Assembly: GCA_007280205.1 (NCBI GenBank)
Contig: QYPX01000059.1
Coordinates: 1-64,000 of the forward strand
Origin: Comamonadaceae bacterium
GTDB taxonomy: Bacteria; Pseudomonadota; Gammaproteobacteria; Burkholderiales; Burkholderiaceae_C
Length of the DNA stretch: 64,000 nt
Direction of reading: 5' to 3'
Shown here: one piece after another, positions 43,456-51,850 of the stretch
Numbering within the stretch: the first letter of the stretch is position 1
Layout: every line of letters starts with the position of its first letter
Translations under genes and position numbers: made by a program
The notes under the pieces: generated by a model
Databases searched by the model: none
Told to the model about the DNA's origin: nothing
Seen by the model: only the letters and a program-made list of their open reading frames with translations

Positions 43456-43755
43456 TCACCACTTTGCCTTTTGACCTGGGCTTGCAGCGCGCTCGATTCG
43501 CCTGAAAACCCGGCTCAATGCGCTGTCCGTGCCATGGCCTGGACGCTCACTCGTTTCCTGTTCGAGCCATCCCTGTTTTTGACGCCTCGAGAGTGCCGGC
43601 AGCGTGAAGCGCGCGTCAATCGCCATGGATTTCACCAATGGCCATCGGTTTTCAGCATGGCTGGCCTCTGCTTCCCGGTTAAATTCCCGAAAGCCGTTGA
43701 CGTCACGCCAGAAGGGCTTGAATAGCGCGCCTGCATCATCAAACCGTTTGGACAC
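43456..43755 (-). CDS. BcsR/BcsP-like small cellulose biosynthesis protein
   Basis: A 99-residue protein from a GTG at 43,755. The segment DDAGALFKPFWRDVNGFREF followed by ENRWPLVKSMA resembles the short BcsR/BcsP domain, which in E. coli (62 residues) stabilises BcsQ. The rest is basic and low in recognisable structure. The GTG lies 2 bases after the metallo-hydrolase stop and behind a G-run that can serve as ribosome-binding site; the frame is open further upstream but would overlap that gene. It is the first gene of the bcs set, 36 bases before bcsQ, which fits the bcsRQ order. Confidence 0.7.
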   Translation of the reverse strand: MSKRFDDAGALFKPFWRDVNGFREFNREAEASHAENRWPLVKSMAIDARFTLPALSRRQKQGWLEQETSERPGHGTDSALSRVFRRIERAASPGQKAKW

Positions 43756-43757
43756 CC

Positions 43758-44396
43758 TCAAGTCCCCCCCACATACGGATTGCTCTTGCGCTCCCGCCCA
43801 AACGTGCTCTCCGGTCCATGGCCCGGAATGAAGACCGTTGCATCGCCCATGGGCCAAAGGCGCTCGACGATGCTGGCAATCAGTGTCTCGTGGTCGCCCT
43901 GCGGCAGATCGGTGCGACCGATGGACCCGGCAAACAGCACATCACCGACAAAGGCCCGGTTCGCCTCGGCACTATAAAAGACCACATGGCCGGGCGTGTG
44001 ACCGGGACAATGCCGCACCTGCAGTGTGCTTTGCCCCAGCGTCACGGTGTCGTGATCGGACAGCCAGCGCGTCGGCGCGAAGCCCATCGCCTGAGCAAAG
44101 CCGAACATTTTGCTCTGGGCCGGCAGGCCGTCGATCCAGAACTGATCGGCCTGATGCGGTCCGATGATGGGCAGATGAAGTTGCGCCGCCAGTTCACCGG
44201 CGCCTCCGGCATGATCGATGTGGGCGTGGGTCAGCCAGATCTGGCTCAGCGCCAGTTGCCGCTGGTTCACAGCGGCCAGCAGCAAGTCGAGATCGCCACC
44301 CGGGTCAATGAGGGCCGCCTGCAAGGTCTGGTCACACCAGACAAGAGAGCAATTCTGCTGAAAATTGGTGACAGGAATGGTTTGGTAGCGTAGCAT
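43758..44396 (-). CDS. Metallo-beta-lactamase-fold hydrolase (glyoxalase II-like, YcbL group)
   Basis: About 212 residues. The zinc motif THAHIDHAGG is followed by RHCPGHTPGHVVF and GDVLFAGSIGRTDLP, with a last His in FIPGHGPEST. The N-terminus MLRYQTIPVTNFQQNC and the C-terminal NPYVGG are those of small cytosolic thiolester hydrolases. ATG 44,396 was preferred over GTG 44,405, which overlaps the upstream stop. It likely hydrolyses glutathione-type thioesters. It sits between a DUF3108 gene and bcsR/P on one strand, without gaps. Confidence 0.88.
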   Translation of the reverse strand: MLRYQTIPVTNFQQNCSLVWCDQTLQAALIDPGGDLDLLLAAVNQRQLALSQIWLTHAHIDHAGGAGELAAQLHLPIIGPHQADQFWIDGLPAQSKMFGFAQAMGFAPTRWLSDHDTVTLGQSTLQVRHCPGHTPGHVVFYSAEANRAFVGDVLFAGSIGRTDLPQGDHETLIASIVERLWPMGDATVFIPGHGPESTFGRERKSNPYVGGT

Positions 44397-44401
44397 TTGA
44401 A

Positions 44402-45451
44402 TCACATTCTAGGGCTCAATCCGGTCTCTTGTGCGCCTGCGCCGCCCTGCTCGATGCGTTGCACCAACAGATCGACAAAGTTGCCTTCGCCAAGGTCGAT
44501 GCGGACCCGTACCGGCAGGTACTGCAAGCTTGGCGCAAACCACAATTCAGCGGTAATAACACCGCTCGGGTTCGCAATGGGCCGGGGGCGCAGATGAAAG
44601 GCCGACACGGGTCCGAGTTCCGGTGTCTGCAGCAGTTCTTCCTCGACCACGTCATAGGTCCATAAAGCCATGCCTTGCGGTCGGGCCAGCCACAGGCTGA
44701 CCTGCTGCCCCACCCTGAGTTCTTCACGGCCCGTTGAAAACCGGTGACTGAGTTCGACAAACTGGCTGGCGGTGTCCTGCAGCGCAGGCGGCTGCGGCAA
44801 TTGAACGCCATTGTCGAACCAGACCAAGGCACCATCAAACACCAGTCGCCGCAAGCCCCAGGGGAATTGTTCCTGGTAGATCCGCGGCAACAGCGCATCG
44901 GCGCGAACCTCACCCTGGCTGGTCAAGGAAACCTGCAGCAGAGCCAGACTCAGGTCAACACGAACCTGATAACGGCTCTCTTCGCGCTGCCACTGCACGC
45001 GGGCACTGCCATGCAGATTGCCGCGGTAGTACCCACCCAGGCGGTAAGACAGCCGGGTGTCGGCGGGCCAGCCATCACCGCTCACCCCCTTGGAGTCAGG
45101 AGCCGCAGCGCCCGGGTCAACAGGCGGCAGTTCGTCCGGCTCGGCTGGCTTCGTATCCTGCGCCTCTACAGGCGCCTCCTCAGGTGCGACGACCGGCTGC
45201 GTTTCATCAGCGGCTGGCGACAACGCCGGCACAGCACCAACACGGGGCTCAGGCCTCGCCAACGTTTTGTACCGTGGCGACACTGAAAGCGTGGGCGTGA
45301 TCATCCGGGTGAACATGGGGTCTGCCATCAGCGCCATGCGCTCGCCCGGTGGCAACTGGCCCTGCAACCAGCGCAGCCCCAGCAGATGTGCGCAAAGCAC
45401 ACTCAGCAGCATCAAGCCGAGCCAGAGCGGTCGCGACGGCGCACGATTCAC
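44402..45451 (-). CDS. DUF3108 domain-containing protein
   Basis: A 349-residue protein with an N-terminal membrane anchor (about 8-28), a Pro/Glu-rich linker (about 60-125) and a beta-rich DUF3108 domain (about 130-345). The domain includes LSYRLGGYYRGNLHGSARVQW and ELWFAPSLQYLPVRVRIDL. The family is common in betaproteobacteria and is thought to be periplasmic; its role is unknown. It is the first gene of the minus-strand run leading into the cellulose operon and is divergent from the gene at 45,540. Confidence 0.8.
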   Translation of the reverse strand: MNRAPSRPLWLGLMLLSVLCAHLLGLRWLQGQLPPGERMALMADPMFTRMITPTLSVSPRYKTLARPEPRVGAVPALSPAADETQPVVAPEEAPVEAQDTKPAEPDELPPVDPGAAAPDSKGVSGDGWPADTRLSYRLGGYYRGNLHGSARVQWQREESRYQVRVDLSLALLQVSLTSQGEVRADALLPRIYQEQFPWGLRRLVFDGALVWFDNGVQLPQPPALQDTASQFVELSHRFSTGREELRVGQQVSLWLARPQGMALWTYDVVEEELLQTPELGPVSAFHLRPRPIANPSGVITAELWFAPSLQYLPVRVRIDLGEGNFVDLLVQRIEQGGAGAQETGLSPRM

Positions 45452-45539
45452 GGCCGCTGCCCTGAATAGAGATAGACCAAGGAGGCTCCGGTTGCTAAGA
45501 TCACAGCCCCGATCTTATGCAATCGCAGCAAGGCATCCC

Positions 45540-46283
45540 ATGATCATCTCGCTGATAAACCATTCCAGGGTCATCACGGACGAACAGGTCCAAGAGGTCA
45601 TTCGGGCCATCAATCGCCAGTTGAAGGAAGACTTTGAGCCCTACTGGAGTTTTTCTGCAACGCTGCGCCTGGAGGGACCGATCGGCCAGTGCCCCAGCCT
45701 CAGCAAGTTTGGCGACATGCGCGGCGACGCGGTCCTGTACCTTGTCGACGGCGTCAATTCGCTGGGCGCCACCGGCTGGCACCTTGCCAACTACGGGGAC
45801 ATTCCCTACGGCGTTGTGTTCCTGGGCTTGTGCGCGAAAGTGAAGGAAGCCTGGTCGATCACGCTGTCACATGAGTCGCTTGAACTGGTCGGTGACCCGA
45901 TGTGCAATCTGCTGGTGCAGGGCAATGATCCGCTGGACCGGCGCCGCCGTGTTTTCCACCTGTTTGAAATGTGCGATGCCGTGCAAGCCGAGAGTTACAG
46001 CACAGAGGGCGTTGCGCTTTCCAATTTTGTGCTGCCGAGCTACTTCAGCCTGGGCGAGCAGCCGGGGCGGCGCAACGACTTTCTGGGGCGCTGCTACAAG
46101 GGCAAGACGCTGGAGTCGTTCGGCATGAATCCGGGCGGCTACCTCAACATTTTTGACCCCAAGACCGGCAACTGGGAGCAACCCGTTTACGACGACGACA
46201 AGGAAGCCCGGCGACGCAGGAAATTGAAAAGCCAGGTCAAAGCCGGCCGCGGCTATCGACGCTCCCACCCAGAGCCGCAATAG
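45540..46283 (+). CDS. Conserved-type protein of unknown function with HExxE motif
   Basis: A 247-residue soluble protein from ATG 45,540 (the frame is open upstream, but that would run antisense through the DUF3108 gene). The central segment SITLSHESLELVGDP holds a His111-Glu112-x-x-Glu115 motif, seen in some zinc-dependent proteins. A preceding GYLxxYGDIPYGVVFLG-like part and a very basic C-terminus (EARRRRKLKSQVKAGRGYRR) are visible. There is no signal peptide or helix. I do not recognise a named function. It is 21 bases upstream of the large cyclase/ATPase and probably co-transcribed. Confidence 0.65.
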   Translation: MIISLINHSRVITDEQVQEVIRAINRQLKEDFEPYWSFSATLRLEGPIGQCPSLSKFGDMRGDAVLYLVDGVNSLGATGWHLANYGDIPYGVVFLGLCAKVKEAWSITLSHESLELVGDPMCNLLVQGNDPLDRRRRVFHLFEMCDAVQAESYSTEGVALSNFVLPSYFSLGEQPGRRNDFLGRCYKGKTLESFGMNPGGYLNIFDPKTGNWEQPVYDDDKEARRRRKLKSQVKAGRGYRRSHPEPQ

Positions 46284-46304
46284 CGCCGCTGCGCCCCTGC
46301 CACC

Positions 46305-49300
46305 ATGGAGCTCGAACAGCAACAGTTGACCACCGCCATCACGGCGCTGGAAGCGCAGCGCGAGTTGCTGGGCGGGGCCGTGGTCGACACCGCACTGGCG
46401 CCCTTGCGCGAGCGGCTGGCCAAACTGGCCGGGCAAACTGGCGAAGACAAGCTTGGTGACAGCCAGCAGACGCTCAAACAGGTCAGCGTTCTCTTTGTCG
46501 ATGTGGTCGGCTCAACCACCCTGAGCCAGCAGCTCGATCCTGAAGAAGTGCACATCGTGATGGACCAAGCGCTGGCGCGCTGCACAGGGATTGTCCAGCG
46601 GCACGCTGGCAAGGTGCTGAAGTATGCTGGCGACAGCCTGCTGGCCGTGTTCGGTGGCGACGAAGTTCAGGAAGACGACGCCGAACGCGCAGTGCAGACC
46701 GGCCTGGACTTGCTGGAAGAAGGCCGGCGCCAGGGCGAACTGGTGCTGCAGCGTTACCAGCACGAGGGCTTCAATCTGCGCGTGGGCATCCACACCGGGC
46801 CTGTGTTGCTCGGCGGCGGCCTGGATGCCGAGAACAATATCCGCGGTTTCACTGTCAACGTGGCGGCGCGCATGGAGCAAACTGCGCCCGCTGGTGGCCT
46901 GCGCATCAGCCACGACTGCTACCACCAGGTGCGCGGCGTGTTTGACGTGGTGCCGCAGGAACCGCTGCTGGTCAAAGGTGTGGCCGCTCCGATCGTGACT
47001 TATCTGGTACTGCGCCGCAAACCACGCGCTTTTCGCGTCAGCACGCGCGGCATCGAGGGAGTGGAGACCCGGATGGTCGGGCGCGACGCCGAACTGGATC
47101 GGTTGCAGGAAGCCTTCAAACGCATGTACAGCCAGCGCAGACTGAGCGTAGTGACCGTGCTCGCCGATGCGGGAGTCGGCAAGAGCCGGCTGCTGTTCGA
47201 GTTCGAGAACTGGGCCGAGGCGCGCTCTGAAATTTTCTATTTTTTTCAGGGCGGCTCGCATCCGCTGACGCAGAGTCAGCCCTATGGCCTGTTGCGTGAC
47301 ATTGTGGCCTGGCGTTTGCAGATCGCCGACAGCGACAGCATGGAAGTCGCCAAGATGAAAGTCGAGCAAGGCTTGGTGCCCTTGTTTCTGGCTGAGGATG
47401 GCCAGGACACGGCGCTGGCACACGCCCACCTGCTCGGACACTTGATCGGGCTTGACTTTACACAGAGCCCGCACCTTCGGGGCATCCTGGACGATGGCAA
47501 GCAGATCCGCAATCGTGGTTTTCATGCGGCGGCGCAGCTGTTCCGCCGCTTCGCATTCCAGAACAACTCTCCCATCCTGCTGCTGCTCGACGATCTGAAT
47601 TGGGCTGATGACGGCTCGCTGGACTTCCTGAGCTATCTGGTGCAGGTCAACCGCGATGTGCCGACACTGATCGTGGCGATGGCGCGCCCGACGCTGTTGG
47701 AGCGGCGCGCCGATTGGCCCGGCACGGCTGATTCACAACGCATCCTGCTCGAACCACTGGACACAGGTGCCAGTCGGCAACTGGTCAATGAGTTGCTGAA
47801 GAAGATTGCGGAGATCCCGAGCCGGCTGCGTCAATTGATCACGGGTGGCGCGCAGGGCAATCCGTTCTATATGGAAGAGCTGGTCAAGATGCTGATCGAC
47901 GAGGGTGCCATCGTGACTGCTGGCGAGCATTGGAGTATCAACGCTGAAAAGCTGCTGGCCACTCACGTTCCCCAGACACTTACTGGCGTCTTGCAGGCGC
48001 GCCTGGATGGCCTGAAGCCCTCAGAAAAGCTGGCCCTGCAACAGGCCAGCGTGATCGGCTTTGTATTCTGGGACCAGACCCTGGCCGCTCTGGACCCCAA
48101 GGCCCCCGCTGAATTGGGCTCTCTGGTACAGCACGAACTGACTGTCTCGCACCAGGACGCGGCGCTCGGCGATGCGGTCGAAGGTGTGCGTGAATATGCT
48201 TTTTCACACCAGGTGCTGCACCAGGTCACCTACGACACGCTGCTCAAGCGAACCCGGCGCGGCTACCATGCGCAAGCCGCCCAGTGGTTTGCCAGCCAGA
48301 CCGGCGCGCGGGCCAATGCTTTTCTGGGCGCCGCCGCCGAACACTTCCTCAAAGCCGACGACAGGCAACAGGCTTGCGAGTACTTCATACGCGCCGCCGA
48401 GCACGCTGCGGCACGCTATGCCCACGAAACGGTGACCAGCTACGTCAGCGCGGCTCTGGGCTTGACCGATCAGCCTTTGCAGCGTTGGCGTCTGCTCAAT
48501 GTGCGCGAGCGAACATTGGACCTGCAGGGAAAGCCCAGTGAGCAGCAGGCCGACATTGATGCCCTGCAACAGCTCGCTGACGAACTCGATGACGACCACC
48601 GGCGTTGTGAAGTCGCCTGGCGGCGCAGCAGCTTTGCCCTGCGCCGGGGCGACTACCGGGCCATGGAAGCGGCCGCGCGCCAGACCGTGACTCTGGCCGA
48701 GCGCATTTCGGACACCGTGCTGGCGCTGCGCGGACAGCATCGACTGGCGCTCGCCCGCACCTATCTCGGAGACAAAGTGCAGGGTCAGACGCTGGCCAGC
48801 GAGGGGCTATCCAAGGCACGCGCGCTTGGTCTGCGCCAGATCGAGACACTGTTCCTGAACGCTCTGTCGGTCATTGCCGACGCCCGGGGCGATCAATTGG
48901 CAGCAATCGCACTCGATCAACACGATCTGCTCATCAATCGCGAGCTCGGAAACCGGCGCAACGAGGCCATTGCTCTGGGCAATCTGGGCAATGGCTGGCT
49001 TAGGCTGGGCGAACACACGCAGGCCCGCTTGCATCTGGAGGAGTGTCTGCGCCTGGTGCGCTCGGTGGGCGACCGCGCCACCGAACCCAATATCCTGAGC
49101 AATCTGTCGATGCTGGCGCTGCGCCAGAGCGCTGATGCCCCGGCCCTGGCGCACGCGCAGGCAGCGCTGGACATGGCGGTCGAAGTTGAAAATCCTGACT
49201 TCGAAGCGATTGCGCTGTGTTCACTCGGTAACGCCGAGCTGGCGCTGGGACGCCATGCACAGGCGGCACAGGCCTTTGGACGCGCCAAAGAAATCGCCAC

Positions 49301-49658
49301 GATGCTCGACACCGCGACACGGCTGGACGCGGGTGCCGGCTTGGTCCGCGTGGCAATGGCGCAGCTCGATGCCACGCTGGCACAGCAACGGGCTGAGGAA
49401 CTTATGCCGAACCTGAGCGGCCACAATGCACTGGAAGGCACCGAATCGCCGTACCTGATCCGCCTGACCTGCCAGCAAGCACTGGCGCGTGTCGGCGATC
49501 CACGCGCCGCTCCGTTGCTGGGCAGCGCCCACGCTGAACTGCTGGCCGAGGCTGTCAGCATCACCGACGCTGCACTGCGCCAGAGCTTTCTCAACAACAT
49601 TCCGGAGCACCGCACCATCATGGCGGAGTGGACCCGCAACCCGGCGCAGCGCTTCTGA
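46305..49658 (+). CDS. Class III nucleotide cyclase fused to AAA ATPase and TPR repeats
   Basis: 1117 residues. A short coiled coil (1-45) precedes the class III adenylate/guanylate cyclase domain (about 58-235) with metal Asp66 in FVDVVGSTT and Asp110 in KYAGDSLLAVFGG. A predicted AAA/STAND ATPase follows (about 255-640), with P-loop ADAGVGKSRLL (287-297) and Walker B LLLLDDLNWAD. TPR-like repeats cover about 720-1080 (NEAIALGNLGNGWLRLGEHT). This layout is that of large cytosolic signal-integrating ATPases related to MalT-like regulators, here with a cyclase and no HTH. No membrane helices are present. The stop codon abuts that of the convergent ccdB. Confidence 0.85.
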   Translation: MELEQQQLTTAITALEAQRELLGGAVVDTALAPLRERLAKLAGQTGEDKLGDSQQTLKQVSVLFVDVVGSTTLSQQLDPEEVHIVMDQALARCTGIVQRHAGKVLKYAGDSLLAVFGGDEVQEDDAERAVQTGLDLLEEGRRQGELVLQRYQHEGFNLRVGIHTGPVLLGGGLDAENNIRGFTVNVAARMEQTAPAGGLRISHDCYHQVRGVFDVVPQEPLLVKGVAAPIVTYLVLRRKPRAFRVSTRGIEGVETRMVGRDAELDRLQEAFKRMYSQRRLSVVTVLADAGVGKSRLLFEFENWAEARSEIFYFFQGGSHPLTQSQPYGLLRDIVAWRLQIADSDSMEVAKMKVEQGLVPLFLAEDGQDTALAHAHLLGHLIGLDFTQSPHLRGILDDGKQIRNRGFHAAAQLFRRFAFQNNSPILLLLDDLNWADDGSLDFLSYLVQVNRDVPTLIVAMARPTLLERRADWPGTADSQRILLEPLDTGASRQLVNELLKKIAEIPSRLRQLITGGAQGNPFYMEELVKMLIDEGAIVTAGEHWSINAEKLLATHVPQTLTGVLQARLDGLKPSEKLALQQASVIGFVFWDQTLAALDPKAPAELGSLVQHELTVSHQDAALGDAVEGVREYAFSHQVLHQVTYDTLLKRTRRGYHAQAAQWFASQTGARANAFLGAAAEHFLKADDRQQACEYFIRAAEHAAARYAHETVTSYVSAALGLTDQPLQRWRLLNVRERTLDLQGKPSEQQADIDALQQLADELDDDHRRCEVAWRRSSFALRRGDYRAMEAAARQTVTLAERISDTVLALRGQHRLALARTYLGDKVQGQTLASEGLSKARALGLRQIETLFLNALSVIADARGDQLAAIALDQHDLLINRELGNRRNEAIALGNLGNGWLRLGEHTQARLHLEECLRLVRSVGDRATEPNILSNLSMLALRQSADAPALAHAQAALDMAVEVENPDFEAIALCSLGNAELALGRHAQAAQAFGRAKEIATMLDTATRLDAGAGLVRVAMAQLDATLAQQRAEELMPNLSGHNALEGTESPYLIRLTCQQALARVGDPRAAPLLGSAHAELLAEAVSITDAALRQSFLNNIPEHRTIMAEWTRNPAQRF

Positions 49659-49988
49659 TCAATCCCAAGAGCGGGTCAGCAATTCGTCCAGTGCATCGGC
49701 AATGCTTTGCCCCTCCTGCTGCAGGGAGCCGACCCGTTCGCCCAATTGGTCGAAAGCGACCGAGACCATGTCCAGCGAATGCAGGACAACATGAATACCG
49801 TCAACGACAAAGACCGGGTTCATCCTGGCACCTACGGTGGGCGTGTTGCGCGGGAGCACGGTCTGACGCACCAGTGGAACGACCACACGTCTGCGGTAGC
49901 GGTCAAACTGCCCGGATTGAACAATCACCACAAAAGGAATCGAATCGCGCAAGGCCCCCTTGTTGCGATGAACATCAAATTGCGCCAT
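49659..49988 (-). CDS. ccdB: CcdB-family gyrase-targeting toxin
   Basis: A 109-residue protein of the CcdB/MazF fold. The N-terminus MAQFDVHRN, PFVVIVQSGQFD, RRRVVVPLVR and FVVDGIHVVLH match the family. In F-plasmid CcdB the C-terminal Trp-Gly-Ile is essential for gyrase poisoning; here the end is RSWD, so the Trp is kept but the last residues differ. The start overlaps the antitoxin stop by one base (TAATG), typical of coupled antitoxin-toxin expression. Toxicity cannot be judged from sequence. Confidence 0.9.
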   Translation of the reverse strand: MAQFDVHRNKGALRDSIPFVVIVQSGQFDRYRRRVVVPLVRQTVLPRNTPTVGARMNPVFVVDGIHVVLHSLDMVSVAFDQLGERVGSLQQEGQSIADALDELLTRSWD

Positions 49989-50239
49989 TACAAAGTGGAG
50001 TGCTCGTCTGCAAACGAACCGACTGCCGCATGTACCGCATTCCAGTCGGCCGCACAGGCATCGGCTGCTCCCTGGCGATCGCGCCGCACGTTCTGCTGAT
50101 TGACTACAAACTCAGCCAGCAGCGACTCCATGGTCGCCGACAGGTTGTTGGTGTAGGTCTTGGCCTGCGCCACCAGAGCCTCGTTCATCGTCAGGTTAAC
50201 AGGCCGTTTACGGGTCGGCGCGACACTGATTTCCATTTT
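49988..50239 (-). CDS. ccdA: CcdA-family antitoxin
   Basis: An 83-codon gene encoding a ribbon-helix-helix N-terminal domain (KRPVNLTMNEALVAQAKTY) and a disordered C-terminal arm ending GSFADEHSTL, similar to the GSFADE end of plasmid CcdA that wraps the toxin. The start at 50,239 was chosen because GGAG lies 9 bases upstream; upstream in-frame ATGs (50,254; 50,287) lack this. It is followed directly by ccdB. A 17-base palindrome lies 22 bases upstream and probably serves for autoregulation. Confidence 0.88.
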   Translation of the reverse strand, partial: KMEISVAPTRKRPVNLTMNEALVAQAKTYTNNLSATMESLLAEFVVNQQNVRRDRQGAADACAADWNAVHAAVGSFADEHSTL

Positions 50240-50260
50240 TGGAGACTCCATTTTGTGTGA

Positions 50261-50277
50261 TGCGCATATTATGCGCA
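50261..50277. promoter_or_regulatory. Candidate CcdAB operator palindrome
   Basis: TGCGCATATTATGCGCA is palindromic except at the centre base and lies just upstream of the ccdA start. It overlaps a possible -10 (CATAAT on the minus strand). Ribbon-helix-helix antitoxins repress their own promoters through such sites. Assigned by symmetry and position only. Confidence 0.55.
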
Positions 50278-50331
50278 TAGAGACCACACAGCGTCAAATA
50301 GCGTTTTCCGCCGTGACTTTGGCGCCCTGCG

Positions 50332-51135
50332 TCACAACTGCAAGTCGTATTCGATCGTGATGGGTGCGTGATCCGAGAACTTCTCGGTCTTGTAAATTTG
50401 CGCTGAGCGCGCGCCCTGGGCCAGGGTAGAAGTGGCCAGATGATAGTCAAGCCGCCAGCCCACGTTCTTGGCGTAGGCCTGGCCACGGTTGCTCCACCAG
50501 GTGTAGCAGTCGTCTGTGGCCTCGGGGTGCAAGCGGCGATAGACATCGACCAGACCTGCCTCGCCCAGCAGTTTCGACATCCAGGCCCGCTCATCGGGCA
50601 GGAAGCCCGAGTTCTTGCGGTTGCCCTTCCAGTTCTTCAAGTCAATTTCCTGGTGCGCAATGTTGACGTCACCACACAGAATGAACTCGCGCTCACGCTT
50701 GAGTTGGGCCAGATGCGGATAGAACTCTGCCAGAAAACGATATTTCGCCTGCTGGCGCTCCTCACCCGACGAGCCGCTGGGAAAATAGCAACTGATGATG
50801 GAACGCTTGACACTGCCACGGTCAAAGCGCAACTCAACATAGCGTCCTTCGGCGTCAAACTCGGACGAGCCATAACCCACCCGCACGTCGCTTGGCTCCT
50901 GGCGTGTATAGACCGCCACGCCTGAATAACCCTTCTTCTCGGCAAAATGAAAGTAAGCGCGCAGATCGGCCAGTTGCTCAAAGCGTCCCGCCACGTCGGG
51001 GGCCTGCGCCTTGACTTCCTGCACGCAAATACAATCGGGTCTGGATTGGGCCAACCAGGCTTCAAGCCCTTTGCTGCTGGCCGAGCGAATACCGTTGAGA
51101 TTCAGGCTGGTCAATTTGAACAAGGAAGTTCCCAT
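50332..51135 (-). CDS. xth: Exodeoxyribonuclease III / AP endonuclease
   Basis: A 267-residue enzyme of the endonuclease/exonuclease/phosphatase family that cuts at abasic sites in base-excision repair. Catalytic segments: SLNLNGIRSA (Asn), CVQEVKAQ (Glu metal ligand), CGDVNIAHQEIDLKN (Asp/Asn), TWWSNRGQAYAKNVGWRLDY and the final SDHAPI (Asp-His). The ATG at 51,135 starts the expected N-terminus; its start codon overlaps that of divergent pyrE within the palindrome CATG. No Shine-Dalgarno is visible for it. Confidence 0.93.
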   Translation of the reverse strand: MGTSLFKLTSLNLNGIRSASSKGLEAWLAQSRPDCICVQEVKAQAPDVAGRFEQLADLRAYFHFAEKKGYSGVAVYTRQEPSDVRVGYGSSEFDAEGRYVELRFDRGSVKRSIISCYFPSGSSGEERQQAKYRFLAEFYPHLAQLKREREFILCGDVNIAHQEIDLKNWKGNRKNSGFLPDERAWMSKLLGEAGLVDVYRRLHPEATDDCYTWWSNRGQAYAKNVGWRLDYHLATSTLAQGARSAQIYKTEKFSDHAPITIEYDLQL

Positions 51136-51850
51136 GTCAGAGTGCGTCGCAAGCCATTCCGGATCAGCCCCTGCGCAGGATGCGCTGGCCCAGGATTTCT
51201 TGCAGTTTGTTGTGGATTGTGGCGTGCTAAGGTTCGGCGAATTCAAGACCAAGGCCGGCCGTATCAGCCCCTACTTTTTCAACGCCGGCCAGTTTGACGA
51301 TGGAGCCAAGCTGGGACGACTGGCGCAATTCTATGCCCAGCGCCTGCTGCAAAGCGGGATCGGGTTTGACATGATTTTTGGCCCGGCCTACAAAGGCATT
51401 CCCCTGGCCGCCGCGCTGGCGGTCGAACTCGCCAGGCTCGGCGTCAACGTTCCCTTTGCCTACAACCGCAAGGAGGCCAAGGATCACGGCGAAGGGGGTA
51501 CGCTGGTGGGCGCTGCACTGAAGGGCCGCGTCCTGATCGTTGACGATGTGATGTCGGCCGGTACTGCGACGCGCGAGTCGATTGCCATCATCAACGCTGC
51601 CGGTGCCAAAGCGCACGCAGTGATCATTGCCCTGGACCGGCAGGAAAAAGCGACCGAGGATGGACGCGATGTGGAACACAGCGCGGTCCAGTATGTGCAA
51701 AGGGAACTCGGCCTTCAAGTGTCTGCGATTGCCAAACTCGCGGATTTGATGCAGTATCTGCAACAACGCCGCGCTGACGGACTGGCGATCGACCAGCAGC
51801 GTGTGCTGGCCTACCAGCAGCGCTATGGCGTCACCGAAAGTCGATCATGA
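51134..51850 (+). CDS. pyrE: Orotate phosphoribosyltransferase
   Basis: A 238-residue enzyme of pyrimidine synthesis, joining orotate and PRPP to give OMP. It shows GEFKTKAGRISPYFFNAGQF, the FGPAYKGIPLA loop and the PRPP motif VLIVDDVMSAGTATRES. AAGGAAG lies upstream at a usable distance and supports ATG 51,134. The 3' end overlaps the DUF4124 gene by 4 bases. The upstream region is fully occupied by xth coding sequence, so its promoter must lie within that gene. Confidence 0.95.
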   Translation: MSECVASHSGSAPAQDALAQDFLQFVVDCGVLRFGEFKTKAGRISPYFFNAGQFDDGAKLGRLAQFYAQRLLQSGIGFDMIFGPAYKGIPLAAALAVELARLGVNVPFAYNRKEAKDHGEGGTLVGAALKGRVLIVDDVMSAGTATRESIAIINAAGAKAHAVIIALDRQEKATEDGRDVEHSAVQYVQRELGLQVSAIAKLADLMQYLQQRRADGLAIDQQRVLAYQQRYGVTESRS

